Shown: positions 11,487-22,140 of the stretch, piece by piece
Layout of the letters: each line of letters starts with the position of its first letter
How positions within the stretch are numbered: the stretch's first letter is position 1
NCBI GenBank assembly: GCA_039105265.1
Contig: JAPFFF010000013.1
Location: forward strand, 744,001 to 808,000
Direction: 5' to 3'
Origin: Tritrichomonas musculus
Lineage: Eukaryota > Parabasalia > Tritrichomonadida > Tritrichomonadidae
Length of the DNA stretch: 64,000 nucleotides
Position numbers and translations under genes: made by a program
Notes under the pieces: generated by a model
Database searches by the model: none
The model's input: only the letters and a program-made list of their open reading frames with translations
What the model was told of the DNA's origin: nothing

Positions 11487-14307
11487 TTAAGGGTAAAGTT
11501 GGCTTTTCTTTTTTTTGAAATCTTTTAATTTATTCTATGTGCTGCTTGAATGAATTGTATGATCATTGAATTTATTTCTATGTAAATTCAATCTTTTCTG
11601 AGGGGCATTCAAATGAACAGAAAAAAAAGAGCTCCACAGAGCTATCAAATCAATTTTTGTACTAAAAAGCATTACAACGTAATGTAAAATATTCTGAATT
11701 ATGGATATATAACAAAAAATGGTCCAAATCATGAAAAAAAAAAAAAAAAAAATGAAAATATCATAATCCAAAAAATATCAAGAAAACATTTTTTTACTAA
11801 AAAAAGTGCATATTTCTAATTTTAAACATATATAAAAGGGGAATCATTTGTTTTTATCATATTTAATTTGAAGCAGACTGAATTACAATGCTTTTTTTTT
11901 CTTCAATTTCGAAAAAAATATTTTTTCTACTTAATTCTATTGATATTGGTTGATATTATGGTTGTACCTGGTCAGCATTTGGTCAGATTCTTTGACCACC
12001 CATGATGAATTACAATGCCCTTGGGCAATTTGATTTTTGTTTCATTAAAATTATTGGGAAAAATATCATTCAAATATTTTTTTTTCTTCTTCAATTTTAA
12101 AATAAAATTGAATTATTTTATTTTCATATTCAGATTTATTTTCTATATTTTTATTCAATTTTTTTAAAAAAAAAATATTCAAAAATTTGAAAAATTACTA
12201 ATATAAAATACTCACAATATTTTGGGAATTGAGAAGGTCAAGACCGATTTGTGAGTTTTTTATTTAATACATTGAAAAATTCAATAAAAAACAAAATTTT
12301 GACCATGGTCAAAGTGGTCAGGGGCAACTTTTTCAATTAATTTTGAGAAGGTCAAAGACCTGCCCATGGTCAAAAAATTTTGGTATATAAAAAAGATTTA
12401 TTTTTATAGCAATTTGAATTTCAATTTTTTCCATTTTTTTTATATGCTGATTACCTTTTACTTTTTATTTCTTTTATTTAAAAAAAAATAAAAAAAATAT
12501 TGATAATATCAAAATATTTTTTTAAAAAAAGCAGAATATTTTCAATATAATCATAATATTTTTACGAAAAATCATAGTACTTTATAGATTATTCCATATT
12601 TTTGCAGAAATTTATGAGATCATATTTATAAATTTAATATTTTTTTTTTTTTTTCTTATAATAAGACAACTGATTGAAAATGCTTTTTATTTAGGATGTT
12701 TTTATAAATAAATACTGGGGGTTTGGGGGCGGAGCCCCCAAAAATTTTTTTTACTTTTGACCAACTTTTTGTCCATTGGTCTAGAAAATATGACCATGTA
12801 CAACTATAGTTGATATATATTTTTTATACGAATATTTTAGATTGATATTCGATATTCATTAAGAAAAATATTTGTTTTAAAATGCAATAAAATTATTTGA
12901 AAATTTTATCATGAAAATTTTGATGTTAGCAAGTCGGCTCTTCTCGAATAGGAAACTTTTTGGATTTGTACTAGGAAAATATAATTAATAGCATTTATTA
13001 TAATAAAATGGCCCATTAAAAATTAGAAAATTTGAATCATGGAGAAAATTGAATATTGATATTTCTGTGATTTTTTGATTTGATGGATTTTTCCTATTAT
13101 ATTTTATGTAGTATTTGATATATACATAAAATTAAGGAATCTAATTGCGTGTAAAATGAAAAATTGGCACTTTCAAATAAGTTTGTTTTTGAAAATATTG
13201 AAAGGGTTGAAAAGTTGAATAAAATCAAAAAATAAAAATATTTATCATATCTTATTATTAAAAAAGCAAAAATTATTATAATTTTTATATTAATTTATAT
13301 ATAATAATATATATATATTATTTATTAAATATTAATAATATAATGAATATGGAAATAAATATACTTTTTTTAAGTTAACTTAAAAATTCAATGGAGATAA
13401 AAAATTTTGAATGAATGCTTTTTCATTTTTTTATTCAAAATTATGAGATAAAAAATGTTTTTATCTCAATAAATTTATCATAATATATATATATAATATC
13501 AGCTAATAGACATAATAATTAATTAAACTACAAAAACATATATATCCATATATATTAAAAAATATTAATTTATTTTGAACAATAAACTAATTTATCAATT
13601 GAAGCCATAGTTTATATTATTACTTAAGCTTTAATGCATTGCATAAAAATCAAAATAAATAATTAAATTAGTATATTAATCCAAAAAAAAGTCGAATTTT
13701 GTTTTATTCTTCTATACATAAAAGAAAACAAGATACCAAACTATTTTTTTTCTATATTTAATTGGTTGATTGAATAGAAAAAGTATTATAATAACCATTT
13801 ATCAATTGAAATAGCTAAATATTTTTGCTGAATCCATACCAATGTTTTTATAAAATTTCATAATAAATCCTTTTATTTACGAAATTAAATAATTTTAAAA
13901 TTATAAGGTATTCCATATAAAATTTCATTACAAATATCTTTTTTATTTTCATATTGATTCAATAAAACTGTTTTTTGATGAGAGAAATTGGTTCACAATT
14001 TTTTGAAAGAAATTTTTTTTTATTCAATTATTTGAGAAAATAGAAATTCGAAAAAAACTATCTAAACAAAAATATTCTTATTTAAAAAATTAATCTTAAA
14101 TTAATTATATTTTTTTAAATTAAGATTATACATGATAATCTTAATGGATAAAATAAAAAATGATTAAACGTTGATTTGATAAGAAATATATAAATTTTTT
14201 ATATTTTAATGAAATATCAGATTTGCCATTAGCAAAAACTCATAGAATATTTTGAAAGATATTACAAAAAGTGGAAAAAAGTTGAGAAAAGCCAACTTTA
14301 CCCTTAA
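11487..14307. mobile_element. 2.8-kb TTAA-flanked element with 22-bp TIRs (contains a nested element)
   Basis: Both ends are TTAA followed by gggtaaagttggcttttct and its complement, agaaaagccaactttaccc followed by TTAA. TTAA duplications are typical of piggyBac-like transposition, but the GGG ends are not the classic CCC ends, so the superfamily is open. Apart from the nested element at 11957-12808, the 2 kb inside is AT-rich with no transposase frame. The right end stops about 44 bp before the start codon of the kinase gene at 14351. Confidence 0.8.
11957..12808. mobile_element. 852-bp hAT-like MITE nested in the TTAA element, 8-bp TSD
   Basis: The terminus tatggttgtacctggtca matches the reverse complement of the right end, tatagttgtacatggtca, with two mismatches. 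gttgatat is duplicated at 11949-11956 and 12809-12816. Internal words ggtcaa/ttgacc recur near both ends. Near the right end a very GC-rich hairpin, gggggcggagccccc, lies at 12725-12739. No coding frame is present. Confidence 0.88.
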
Positions 14308-14336
14308 ACGGTTTTCATTTTAAATATAAACGGTTT

Positions 14337-14344
14337 TCATTTTC
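14337..14344 (+). promoter_or_regulatory. Inr-like element upstream of the double-kinase gene
   Basis: The sequence ttttcattttc places a TCATTT motif about 12 bases before the ATG at 14351. This fits the Inr (TCA+1-Y-T-W) and the very short leaders known in Trichomonas. A 16-bp word, aaacggttttcatttt, occurs twice in tandem (from 14306 and 14329), so a second Inr and two AACGG words, which resemble Myb-type sites, are present. Function is inferred from position only. Confidence 0.4.
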
Positions 14345-14350
14345 GAGAAA

Positions 14351-17300
14351 ATGATTCAAAACAAAATTATAGATATAGCGAAGGATTATGAATTTGTTAG
14401 ACTACTAGGTTCAGGAACATTTGGAACTGTATTTTTATTTAAAGAAAAAGCAACTGGTAAACTCTACGCAGCAAAATCATCTAATAACCCCTGTATCTCA
14501 GCAGACCAACAAAAAGATTTTTTCACTGAAGTAGTTACCTTATCCAAAGCTAACAATCAAGCAGTTATACCATTTAAAGGATTCAATCTTCAAGGGATCC
14601 CTCAAGATAATAATTATTCAGCAAGTAATGTTTTACCTAACCCCACAATAATTATGAAATACATGCATAATGGATCCCTTGATAAAGTACTTTCAAAAAT
14701 GCCTGAACTTTCATTTTCTAAAAGATATATAATCCTTCTAGGCATAGCAGAAGGGATGAAGCATCTTCATTCATTAAATATTGTTCATCGCGATTTAAAA
14801 CCAGCCAATATCTTAATTGACTATGATTTTCGTCCATATATTTCTGATTTTGGTCAATCGTTGATATCTGATATTTCTGTTAAAGATATTATAATGAAAT
14901 CTGTAAAAGGTACCCCGATTTATATGGCCCCGGAAGTTGTATCAGCAAAAAAATATACGTATAAAGCCGACGTCTACTCATTTGCATTAATCGCTTATCA
15001 ATTAATTACCAATCAAATTCCATATCAAGGCCTAAGTCCAATAGAAATTTGTTTAGCGATTGATAAAGGTGAACGTCCAGATACCTCATATTTATCAAGC
15101 AAGCTTTATCAAGATCTAATAATATCATGCTGGGAACAAGAGCCAAAAGGTCGACCAAACTTTGAGCAAATCATAGCAGAGATCACTAAAGAAGAATTTC
15201 GACGAGCTATGGATGCCGATGATGAAGAAGTAAGCAAATATCTTGCTTTGTTTGGTGAAAAATTGAATGATATTGAAAAAGTTGGAAAAGACGTTAAGAA
15301 AATTGAAGAAGAAGCAAATGAAGGAAATCTTGAATCAATTGTTGAATATGCTCGAATTTTGAAGACAGGTGAAGGTGTTGCACCTGATGAAGAGAAATCA
15401 GAATATTATTACAAAATTGCCTCAGAAAAAGGTGACAACGATGGGCTATTCAATTATTCCGAAATTCTATTGAATAAAGTAGACTTTTCCAAAATTAAAG
15501 AATCAGAAATTGAAAGCTTTATCAAAAAAATTGCAGATAAAGGAGATCCAAAAGCCTGCCTTCTTTATGCGAACATTCTTTATAACAGCGGAAATGAAAC
15601 CCAAATTAAGCAGTCATCTTATTATTACAAGATGTCAGCTGATAAAGGAAATGTTACATCAATGAACATTTATGCAAATATGTTGTATGAAGGTGATGCC
15701 ATTGATGAAAATAAAGAAGAATCGGCTGAGTACTTTAAAAAAGCAGCAGATAAAGGGCACTCGAGTTCAATGAATCGCTATGCAAGCATGCTTCATGATG
15801 GTGATGGAATTGACATAAGCATTGAAGAATCATTACCATATTTTGAATCAGCTGCAAATAAAGGAAATTTAAAAGCAATTAAAAGATATGCTGATATTCT
15901 TAATGAAAACGATGACTTTAAAAATGCCAATAATTATTACCAAATTGCAGTTTCTAGAGGAGATGCCGATGCTATGAATGAATATGCAAAGAATTTGTAT
16001 GATGGTCGTGGTTTTGATTCAAAGAAACCTGATGAAGCTATACGATATTTCAAAGATGCAGCACTTAAAGGAAATACTGAAGCAATGTATTATTATGGCC
16101 GTGAATTATTAAAAGAAAAAAATGAACAAGAAGCAAAACCATTCCTTGAACAAGCAATAGAAAATGGAAATTCAGACGCAATGTACACATATGCAAAAGT
16201 GCTCATTGATGATAATAAAGATAGAGCAATACGATATATTAAACAGTCAATTGACAATGGAAATGAAAAAGCATTTCATGAATATGCAAAAATATTGGAA
16301 AATGAAGGGAAAAAACAAGAAGCTTTGTTATTTTATAAATTTGCAGCAAATAAAGGAAATGTTGATTCAATGAATAAATGTGGAGACATGCTATATAAAG
16401 GAGAAGGAACTGAAATTGATAAGAAAGAAGCAGCTCATTTTTATCAACTTTCAGCTGATAAAGGAAATGATGATTCAATGTATAAATATGCATACATGTT
16501 ATATAATGGAGACGGAATCAAAGTTAATAAGAATGAATCTTTACGTTATTATAAAAAGGCAATTGAAAAAGAAAATATTAAAGCTATATATAATTGTGCA
16601 TATATTTTATTATATGATAAAGATATCCAAAATGAAAAAGAAGCAATTGATTTACTTAAAATTGGTATTATGAAAGGAAATGCTGAATCAATGTTCACTT
16701 ATGGAAACATTCTTTGTGATTCAAAAACAACATTGGATATCAATAAATATTTAAATTTATCAATTGAAAAAGGAAATACAAATGTGATGAATAAATATAA
16801 TGTTAAAATTCCCCCTGAAAGAAAAGAGTTAATTGCTCTTTATTATAAAGAAGAAGCAGATAAAGGAAATATTGATTCAATGATTATTTTGGCAAATCTG
16901 TTATATAATGGCATCGGAGAAATTGATTCTAATAAAAAAGAAGCTTCTAAATATTATAAAAATGCAGCTGATAAAGGAAATGACGATGCAATGCATAAAT
17001 ATGCAAACATGTTATATACAGGTGATGAAATTGACATTGACAAAAAAGAAGCATTGAAATATTATAAAAATGCAGCAGATAAAGAAAATATTTATGCTAT
17101 GATTAATTATGCTCTCATTTTGCTATATGGTGATGATGATATTAAAAACAAAGATGAAGCAACAAATTATCTTAAAAATGCAACAAATAAAGGAAATTCA
17201 GATGCTAGATACATATATGAAAACATGCTAAATAATTGGGATAAATATGAAGAAGGAATAAATTACTATAAACAATCAATTCTAAAAGGAAATACAAATG

Positions 17301-18526
17301 CAATGTTTAATTATGCCTATATTTTGAAAAATGAGTTAAATTATCAAAAAGCAGCATCTTATTATAAAAATGCAGCAGATAAAGGAAATGTTTATGCAAT
17401 GGTTTCATTCGCAGATATGTTATATAAAGGAGAAGGAATTCAAATTGATAAAAAAGAAGCAGCTCATTATTATCAAATGTCAGCTGATAAAGGAAATGAC
17501 GAAGCAATAAATAAATATGCATTCATGTTATATGAAGGAAATGGAATTGAAGGTAGTAAATCAAAAGCAGCAAGTTATTATAAAAAATTAGCAGATAAAG
17601 GAAATATTGATGCAATTTTAAAATATGCAAATATTGTCTACGAACATTTTTTCTATATATCATATGTACAAGAATTAAATTACTTGAAATCATTATATGA
17701 AAAATACAACAATGATGATGATAATTTTAAAGAACTTCAAAATTTAATTTCGATAATTGAAGAAGTAGTTAATTATATTAATTATTCTCTTTCTTTTGTA
17801 TATAAAAAGATTCTAATTTTAAATCCTAAAACTGAATATACTGCTATTGAATACTCATATGATCATTGGTCTAATTTAGATGGATTAATTCAACGTCTTT
17901 CAAATTTGAATCACATTGGAATCTTGCCAATAATTGGATATGAAAAATGTGAAAGTTCTATTTCAATTATTACTCAGTCTAAACCTCGTGTTTCACTTTT
18001 AGATTTGATTTCATTGGCTTCAGAAGGATTAGCACGAGACAATTGGGATATAATAAGAGGCATGAGTGTTTTTGGTATCGCAGCAGCAATGGCATACATG
18101 CATCAGAATGATATTGTTCATGGTCATTTGAATGTAAGGTCTGTTTTTATAGATGAAAATGATTATCCTATAATTATGATTTTCAATTCTAATGAAGACT
18201 CAAGTGATTTGTGCTTAGCTAAAAAAGATGACGTTTTCTCTTTTGGGATTATTTTATATGAACTTATTACGTGTAATAGAGAATTCATCAATAAAGACTT
18301 CTCAAGAACATATTTCCTCAGAGATTTGGCCAAGCATACAAATGAATTATTAGAATATAAAGATCTCATTCTTGAATGCTGTAATAGTGATCCAAATATT
18401 CGCCCTTCTTTCATTCAAATTGTTAAAAGATTTGTGGATAACAAAGAAGAATACTTCAAATATTTTGATGATCTGATCGATTACATTGAATTAGCAACAG
18501 AAGGTTTAGATTTCACTAGCATTTAA
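14351..18526 (+). CDS. Double-kinase Sel1-repeat protein (kinase + ~20 Sel1 + degenerate kinase)
   Basis: The 1391-residue frame starts at the first ATG after an Inr-like motif. Residues about 13-285 form a TKL-like kinase domain with every key motif: glycine loop LGSGTFG at 19-25, lysine 42, HRDLKPAN from 146, DFG at 166-168 and an APE motif near 195. From about residue 320 to 1115 it carries about twenty 36-residue Sel1 repeats (patterns such as YYKNAADKGN, YANMLY.G.G), which normally build a solenoid scaffold for protein contacts. From about 1125 to 1380 a second kinase-like fold follows. There HRD is replaced by HGH (1257-1259) and no DFG can be found, so it should be inactive. No signal peptide or membrane segment is seen, so a cytosolic signalling scaffold is the likely role. 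Substrates are unknown. The gene stands alone, 44 bp downstream of a transposon end. Confidence 0.93.
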   Translation: MIQNKIIDIAKDYEFVRLLGSGTFGTVFLFKEKATGKLYAAKSSNNPCISADQQKDFFTEVVTLSKANNQAVIPFKGFNLQGIPQDNNYSASNVLPNPTIIMKYMHNGSLDKVLSKMPELSFSKRYIILLGIAEGMKHLHSLNIVHRDLKPANILIDYDFRPYISDFGQSLISDISVKDIIMKSVKGTPIYMAPEVVSAKKYTYKADVYSFALIAYQLITNQIPYQGLSPIEICLAIDKGERPDTSYLSSKLYQDLIISCWEQEPKGRPNFEQIIAEITKEEFRRAMDADDEEVSKYLALFGEKLNDIEKVGKDVKKIEEEANEGNLESIVEYARILKTGEGVAPDEEKSEYYYKIASEKGDNDGLFNYSEILLNKVDFSKIKESEIESFIKKIADKGDPKACLLYANILYNSGNETQIKQSSYYYKMSADKGNVTSMNIYANMLYEGDAIDENKEESAEYFKKAADKGHSSSMNRYASMLHDGDGIDISIEESLPYFESAANKGNLKAIKRYADILNENDDFKNANNYYQIAVSRGDADAMNEYAKNLYDGRGFDSKKPDEAIRYFKDAALKGNTEAMYYYGRELLKEKNEQEAKPFLEQAIENGNSDAMYTYAKVLIDDNKDRAIRYIKQSIDNGNEKAFHEYAKILENEGKKQEALLFYKFAANKGNVDSMNKCGDMLYKGEGTEIDKKEAAHFYQLSADKGNDDSMYKYAYMLYNGDGIKVNKNESLRYYKKAIEKENIKAIYNCAYILLYDKDIQNEKEAIDLLKIGIMKGNAESMFTYGNILCDSKTTLDINKYLNLSIEKGNTNVMNKYNVKIPPERKELIALYYKEEADKGNIDSMIILANLLYNGIGEIDSNKKEASKYYKNAADKGNDDAMHKYANMLYTGDEIDIDKKEALKYYKNAADKENIYAMINYALILLYGDDDIKNKDEATNYLKNATNKGNSDARYIYENMLNNWDKYEEGINYYKQSILKGNTNAMFNYAYILKNELNYQKAASYYKNAADKGNVYAMVSFADMLYKGEGIQIDKKEAAHYYQMSADKGNDEAINKYAFMLYEGNGIEGSKSKAASYYKKLADKGNIDAILKYANIVYEHFFYISYVQELNYLKSLYEKYNNDDDNFKELQNLISIIEEVVNYINYSLSFVYKKILILNPKTEYTAIEYSYDHWSNLDGLIQRLSNLNHIGILPIIGYEKCESSISIITQSKPRVSLLDLISLASEGLARDNWDIIRGMSVFGIAAAMAYMHQNDIVHGHLNVRSVFIDENDYPIIMIFNSNEDSSDLCLAKKDDVFSFGIILYELITCNREFINKDFSRTYFLRDLAKHTNELLEYKDLILECCNSDPNIRPSFIQIVKRFVDNKEEYFKYFDDLIDYIELATEGLDFTSI

Positions 18527-18951
18527 GAATAAAAAAATATTCTTTAGTTAAAATATTTTTACTGTATAAATATTATATAATATTATTTTAATGAAAATTA
18601 TTATTCTAAAATCCATATACATCAGAAGCAGTCACATAATTTTTTTAAAAAAAATAGTTGTTAACAGATCGTTTTTATCATTATTATTATTATTTCAAAA
18701 GTTTGTAATGAAAAAACGGCTTAAATAACTCAATTTGACAACTTTTTGAGTAAATAAATACATCATAACCTCTATTAACAACTGCTCCATCATCACTTCA
18801 ATCAATAACTGCTCAATTTTTATTATAATTCCTCAAATTATTAATAAAAGAATAAATAAAGATCATTTTTAAAACCATTCAAATATATTTAAATCATCAT
18901 TATTTAAATAAGATTACTGATGATTGATTTAAACAAGTAATGAAGATTGAT
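18527..18951. other. AT-rich spacer, no gene seen
   Basis: This is downstream flank of the double-kinase gene. It has loosely repeated words such as aataactgctc and gattactgatgattga near 18780-18950 and again near 19230-19280 beyond the inserted element. Nothing coding is visible. Confidence 0.4.
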
Positions 18952-19186
18952 TTAAGGTACAAATCTAGTACGTTATAGATTGAGAGAAAGCACGTTATAT
19001 ATTTGAGACCCCTTGCCCTATTGAAAAAGTTTTGTTTTGAATGCATGTCAGATTTGAAATTCTGAACTTTATTTTTTTTTTATAAAATTTTTATGATAAA
19101 AATATTTTTTATATAACATGTCCTTTAGTTTTAATAAAGTGTCAAAAAAATTTGCGGTTTCTAAACGTACTAGATTTGTACCTTAA
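18952..19186. mobile_element. 235-bp TTAA-flanked MITE with perfect 21-bp TIRs
   Basis: TTAA is followed by ggtacaaatctagtacgtt, and the other end is the exact complement followed by TTAA at 19183-19186. There is no coding capacity. The local sequence tgatgattgatttaa on the left resembles sequence just right of the element, consistent with insertion into a simple repetitive stretch. Confidence 0.88.
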
Positions 19187-19531
19187 TGAAGGAAAAAAAA
19201 TTTCTGATGGCTGGTTAACAAATGATGAAGATTACTGATGATTGATTTAACAAATGATGAAGATTACTGATAATTGAGTTAACAAATAGAGAAGACAAAC
19301 TTCAAATAAGAGAAAAATTAAGATGAAAGCAGAACAGAGATGAAAAAACTTTGTTGAAAAATAAAATCTATTCAAAACATGATATTCTGAGGTAGGAATA
19401 CTTTTTCTAAAATATAATATAGTCACCCCAATAAGTTTTGATAGGAAACAAATTCAAAAAGGGTTTATTACACTTTTATTCCAAGAAAAAGTTGTTTTTC
19501 TTTTTTTAAAAAGTTACGGTTTCTATCAAAA

Positions 19532-19648
19532 CTTTATGGCAGCTATAAGGAGATATCTTAATAAAATTTGACCTTAAATTGGCCTTAAATTGACCTTTTA
19601 AAAATAAGCCAAATTTTATTAAAATGCTTCTTCATAGTTGCCATAAAG
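19532..19648. repeat. 117-bp imperfect hairpin element
   Basis: ctttatggcagctataagg at 19532 pairs with ccatagtt-type sequence ending gccataaag at 19648. Complementarity extends about 40 bases per arm with mismatches. A word near 19434 (agttttgatagga) is also inverted just left of it (tctatcaaaact at 19522). This is probably a small foldback element. No duplication could be fixed. Confidence 0.6.
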
Positions 19649-20119
19649 TATGATTTACTGTTTGTAGCCTTTCTAGAATTATAAATACTTATTAGAATAA
19701 CAGCATATAAGATAAAATCCTTGAAAATTTAAGTTATGGGCTATATTTCATACGTTCTTAATGCTATCTGCCTTATATATTTTTGATTTTTTTTTCTGAG
19801 TAATTTTTTTTTATTCAAAATTTTTTATTTTCTGAATTTTTTCAAATTTGTTTATCTTATTTTTTTCTTGTGATCATGAGTTTAAAAAATATATTTATAA
19901 TATATACTACAAAAAATTCATAATTATTTGTAATTATAAATTGTTACTTCATTATTCCTGATATATAAATTGTTCAAAATTGAGAATATTATTTATATTA
20001 TTTTTCAAGTGATGGTAATTTTGAATAAAAAAAATAATTTATATTCAATTATTGAATGAAGAGAAAAAAAGTAAATAATTCTTTTAAAATAAAATAAAAA
20101 ATACCATGAATTATTATTT
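19649..20119. other. AT-rich spacer, no gene seen
   Basis: This is downstream flank of the minus-strand kinase gene. No element ends or frames were recognised. Confidence 0.4.
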
Positions 20120-21064
20120 TTATTGCTGTTGTTGATTCAGAGTATCAATGTATTCTTGAATTTCGTCTTCATCAAGATCATAATGGAAAAATGAATTGTA
20201 ATCATTTGCAAGCAAATCGTAAATCTCATCAAATGACGGCCTTTCGTCAGGATCTTCATTCCAGCACCTTGAAATCAGATCCTTCATTGGTTGTGTAACA
20301 TCATCAGAAAATGTTGGTCTCAAACCTTTCAATACGTCGGTAAAGAGACGAATAAAGGATTTAGTATCATCATAAGGCGCATTTCCAGTAACTAATTCGT
20401 AAGCAAGAATAGAAAAAGAGTAAACATCAACTGCAATTCCGTACTCATCATTATCATTTTTCAGTATTTCAGGTGCCATATAAAGGGGAGTCCCAATACC
20501 AGTTGACATTTCCATTTCCATTGACTTTTTCAATGGATGTGGGAATATACGACATAATGTAAATCCGGATATTTGTGGATAGTAGTTTGCGTCGAGTAAA
20601 ATGTTTTCAGGTTTAATATCACGATGAATAATGCCTTTTTCATTCATGTATTTCATTGCATGGGCAATTCCAAGTAAAATAATATATTTTTTGGTTGTAC
20701 TCCAGTTTTCATTAGCTAATCCATTTCGCTCTTTTTCTAATATATCTCGTAAAGTGCCATTTGGCATATATTCTAGGATAATTGTTGGTTCAAAAACATC
20801 AGGATCTTCTAAAGAATGGAAGCTGATTCCATAGAATTTTAAAATTGCGGGATGTTCAAGGATTTGATTTGCTAAAGCTGCACGCATAATCAACTTTTGA
20901 TCATTTTTACCAAAAGTTTTATAGATTTTCGCTACAAATTGTTTGTTATCTGATAATCTTCTTGCTATATAAGCAGCAGCCCATGCTCCTTCACCTAATT
21001 GTCTTTCTTTATGAACTTCGAAATCATCTGCGGAAATGAATAGATCATCAAGTTGAAAAATCAT
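20120..21064 (-). CDS. TKL-like protein kinase domain protein, probably a pseudokinase
   Basis: The 314-residue frame is a kinase domain almost end to end, with a 20-residue N-terminal lead and a short acidic, glutamine-rich tail. The start is the only ATG before the fold. The glycine loop is GEGAWAAAY at 24-32, the anchoring lysine is K46 (VAKIY), and HRDIKPEN begins at 147. At the DFG position the sequence is SGFTLC (G167-F168-T169), so the metal-binding aspartate is lost. The APE motif at 197-199 and the W..DP..RPSF segment near the C-terminus are intact. The missing DFG aspartate predicts weak or no catalysis despite an otherwise complete domain. A nearly identical fragment lies at 1-406. 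Its neighbours are spacers and a tRNA gene, so there is no operon-like context. Confidence 0.9.
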   Translation of the reverse strand: MIFQLDDLFISADDFEVHKERQLGEGAWAAAYIARRLSDNKQFVAKIYKTFGKNDQKLIMRAALANQILEHPAILKFYGISFHSLEDPDVFEPTIILEYMPNGTLRDILEKERNGLANENWSTTKKYIILLGIAHAMKYMNEKGIIHRDIKPENILLDANYYPQISGFTLCRIFPHPLKKSMEMEMSTGIGTPLYMAPEILKNDNDEYGIAVDVYSFSILAYELVTGNAPYDDTKSFIRLFTDVLKGLRPTFSDDVTQPMKDLISRCWNEDPDERPSFDEIYDLLANDYNSFFHYDLDEDEIQEYIDTLNQQQQ

Positions 21065-21592
21065 TGTTAAATTTTATTAAAGATGCAGTTATTTTTTTGA
21101 AAAGATAAATGGTCAGAACCTAATTGTCATAAAAATTAAGAAAATAATAATCCAGACATAATATAGATTTTTTATTGATACATTCATAAAATAGAATTTA
21201 AAAACATTTTTAATGATATAAATAATGCATTGGATTGTCAGTAATCCAATGATTTAGTTAGATCAAAAAATCTTGATGAAAACAATAAACATATATATGT
21301 ATTTTAATATTGTCGTAGATACATCATTTATATATTAAAATAGTGGAATTCATAGGTAATTGTGATGATTAGAATGTTTTAACATTTTTTTTTTTGACTT
21401 TTTGAAAACAATTTCATCTGAAGAAGTTTTCTGAGTGAAACTGCAATTTTAATATCAGTTTATATACATTTATGTAAAGTTACATACATCTATGGTATTT
21501 GTTAATAAAATTTTTATATTTAATACATGCATCTTTCAAAATTTTAGAAAACTACAATTTACAAATAGTATATATCTATATATATATTGTAA
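21065..21592. other. AT-rich spacer, no gene seen
   Basis: This is the divergent interval between the kinase gene and the tRNA. No further frames or repeats were recognised. Confidence 0.4.
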
Positions 21593-21674
21593 GGCACGAT
21601 GGCCGAGTGGTTAAGGCGTGGGATTTGAGTCCCCATGGGTTTATCCCTCATCAGTTCGAATCTGGTTCGTGTCG
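21593..21674 (+). tRNA. tRNA-Ser, anticodon TGA
   Basis: A cloverleaf of 82 nt can be folded. The acceptor stem GGCACGA pairs with TCGTGTC, the D arm is GCC..GGC with the usual GAGTGGTTAA loop, and the anticodon stem is TGGGA/CCCCA-like with loop TTTGAGT, giving anticodon TGA. A long variable arm (GGG TTTA CCC) typical of serine and leucine tRNAs follows, then a T arm with TTCGAAT. The overall sequence resembles eukaryotic tRNA-Ser. There is no intron. One A-C mismatch closes the anticodon stem. Confidence 0.93.
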
Positions 21675-21681
21675 TTTTTTT
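21675..21681 (+). terminator. RNA polymerase III T-run terminator
   Basis: Seven T residues follow the tRNA discriminator base directly, a standard pol III stop. A TTAA element starts 11 bp further on. Confidence 0.85.
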
Positions 21682-21691
21682 GTTATTTTTT

Positions 21692-22029
21692 TTAAGGGAC
21701 CACTATCAAATTCTATGTTAAAAATTCTATGAGTTATCACAAAATTAATTGACTTAAAAAAAATTATTTCTTGAGTATTTTTGCTATATTTTGGTATATA
21801 TAAATTATATAAATTACATATCATTTATTTCTATTCTTCTTTTAAGCCTATTCCCTTTTTTCAATAAAAATTTAAAAGTTGAAAGGAGTAAAAATTTTAC
21901 AAAAATGATCGGAATGGTGAAATTTTAAAGTTTTAAACTTTTTCCGAGATAACAACTATTGAATTTTCTTTTCTATGAGTTTTCTCAATATTGAAATGTT
22001 TACAAAAAAATATGATAGTGGTCCCTTAA
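21692..22029. mobile_element. 338-bp TTAA-flanked MITE, copy 1
   Basis: TTAA is followed by gggaccactatca, and the complement gatagtggtccc is followed by TTAA at 22026-22029. The whole element is the reverse complement of the one at 53076-53413, which has the same length (338 bp) and differs by scattered substitutions. It carries no open frame of significance and lies just downstream of the tRNA gene. Confidence 0.9.
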
Positions 22030-22140
22030 ATTAATCATAATATTAATCATAATGTATTATAAAGTTTTTATTAGAATATAAAGATATTGGTTATAATCAA
22101 TATGAAATCTGATAAAATTTCTAAGAAAAAAAATTAAAAT

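Noticed and set aside
11535-11771. 78-codon minus-strand frame near the start of the TTAA element
   Set aside because: Contains a long phenylalanine run from poly-A DNA and no recognisable domain.
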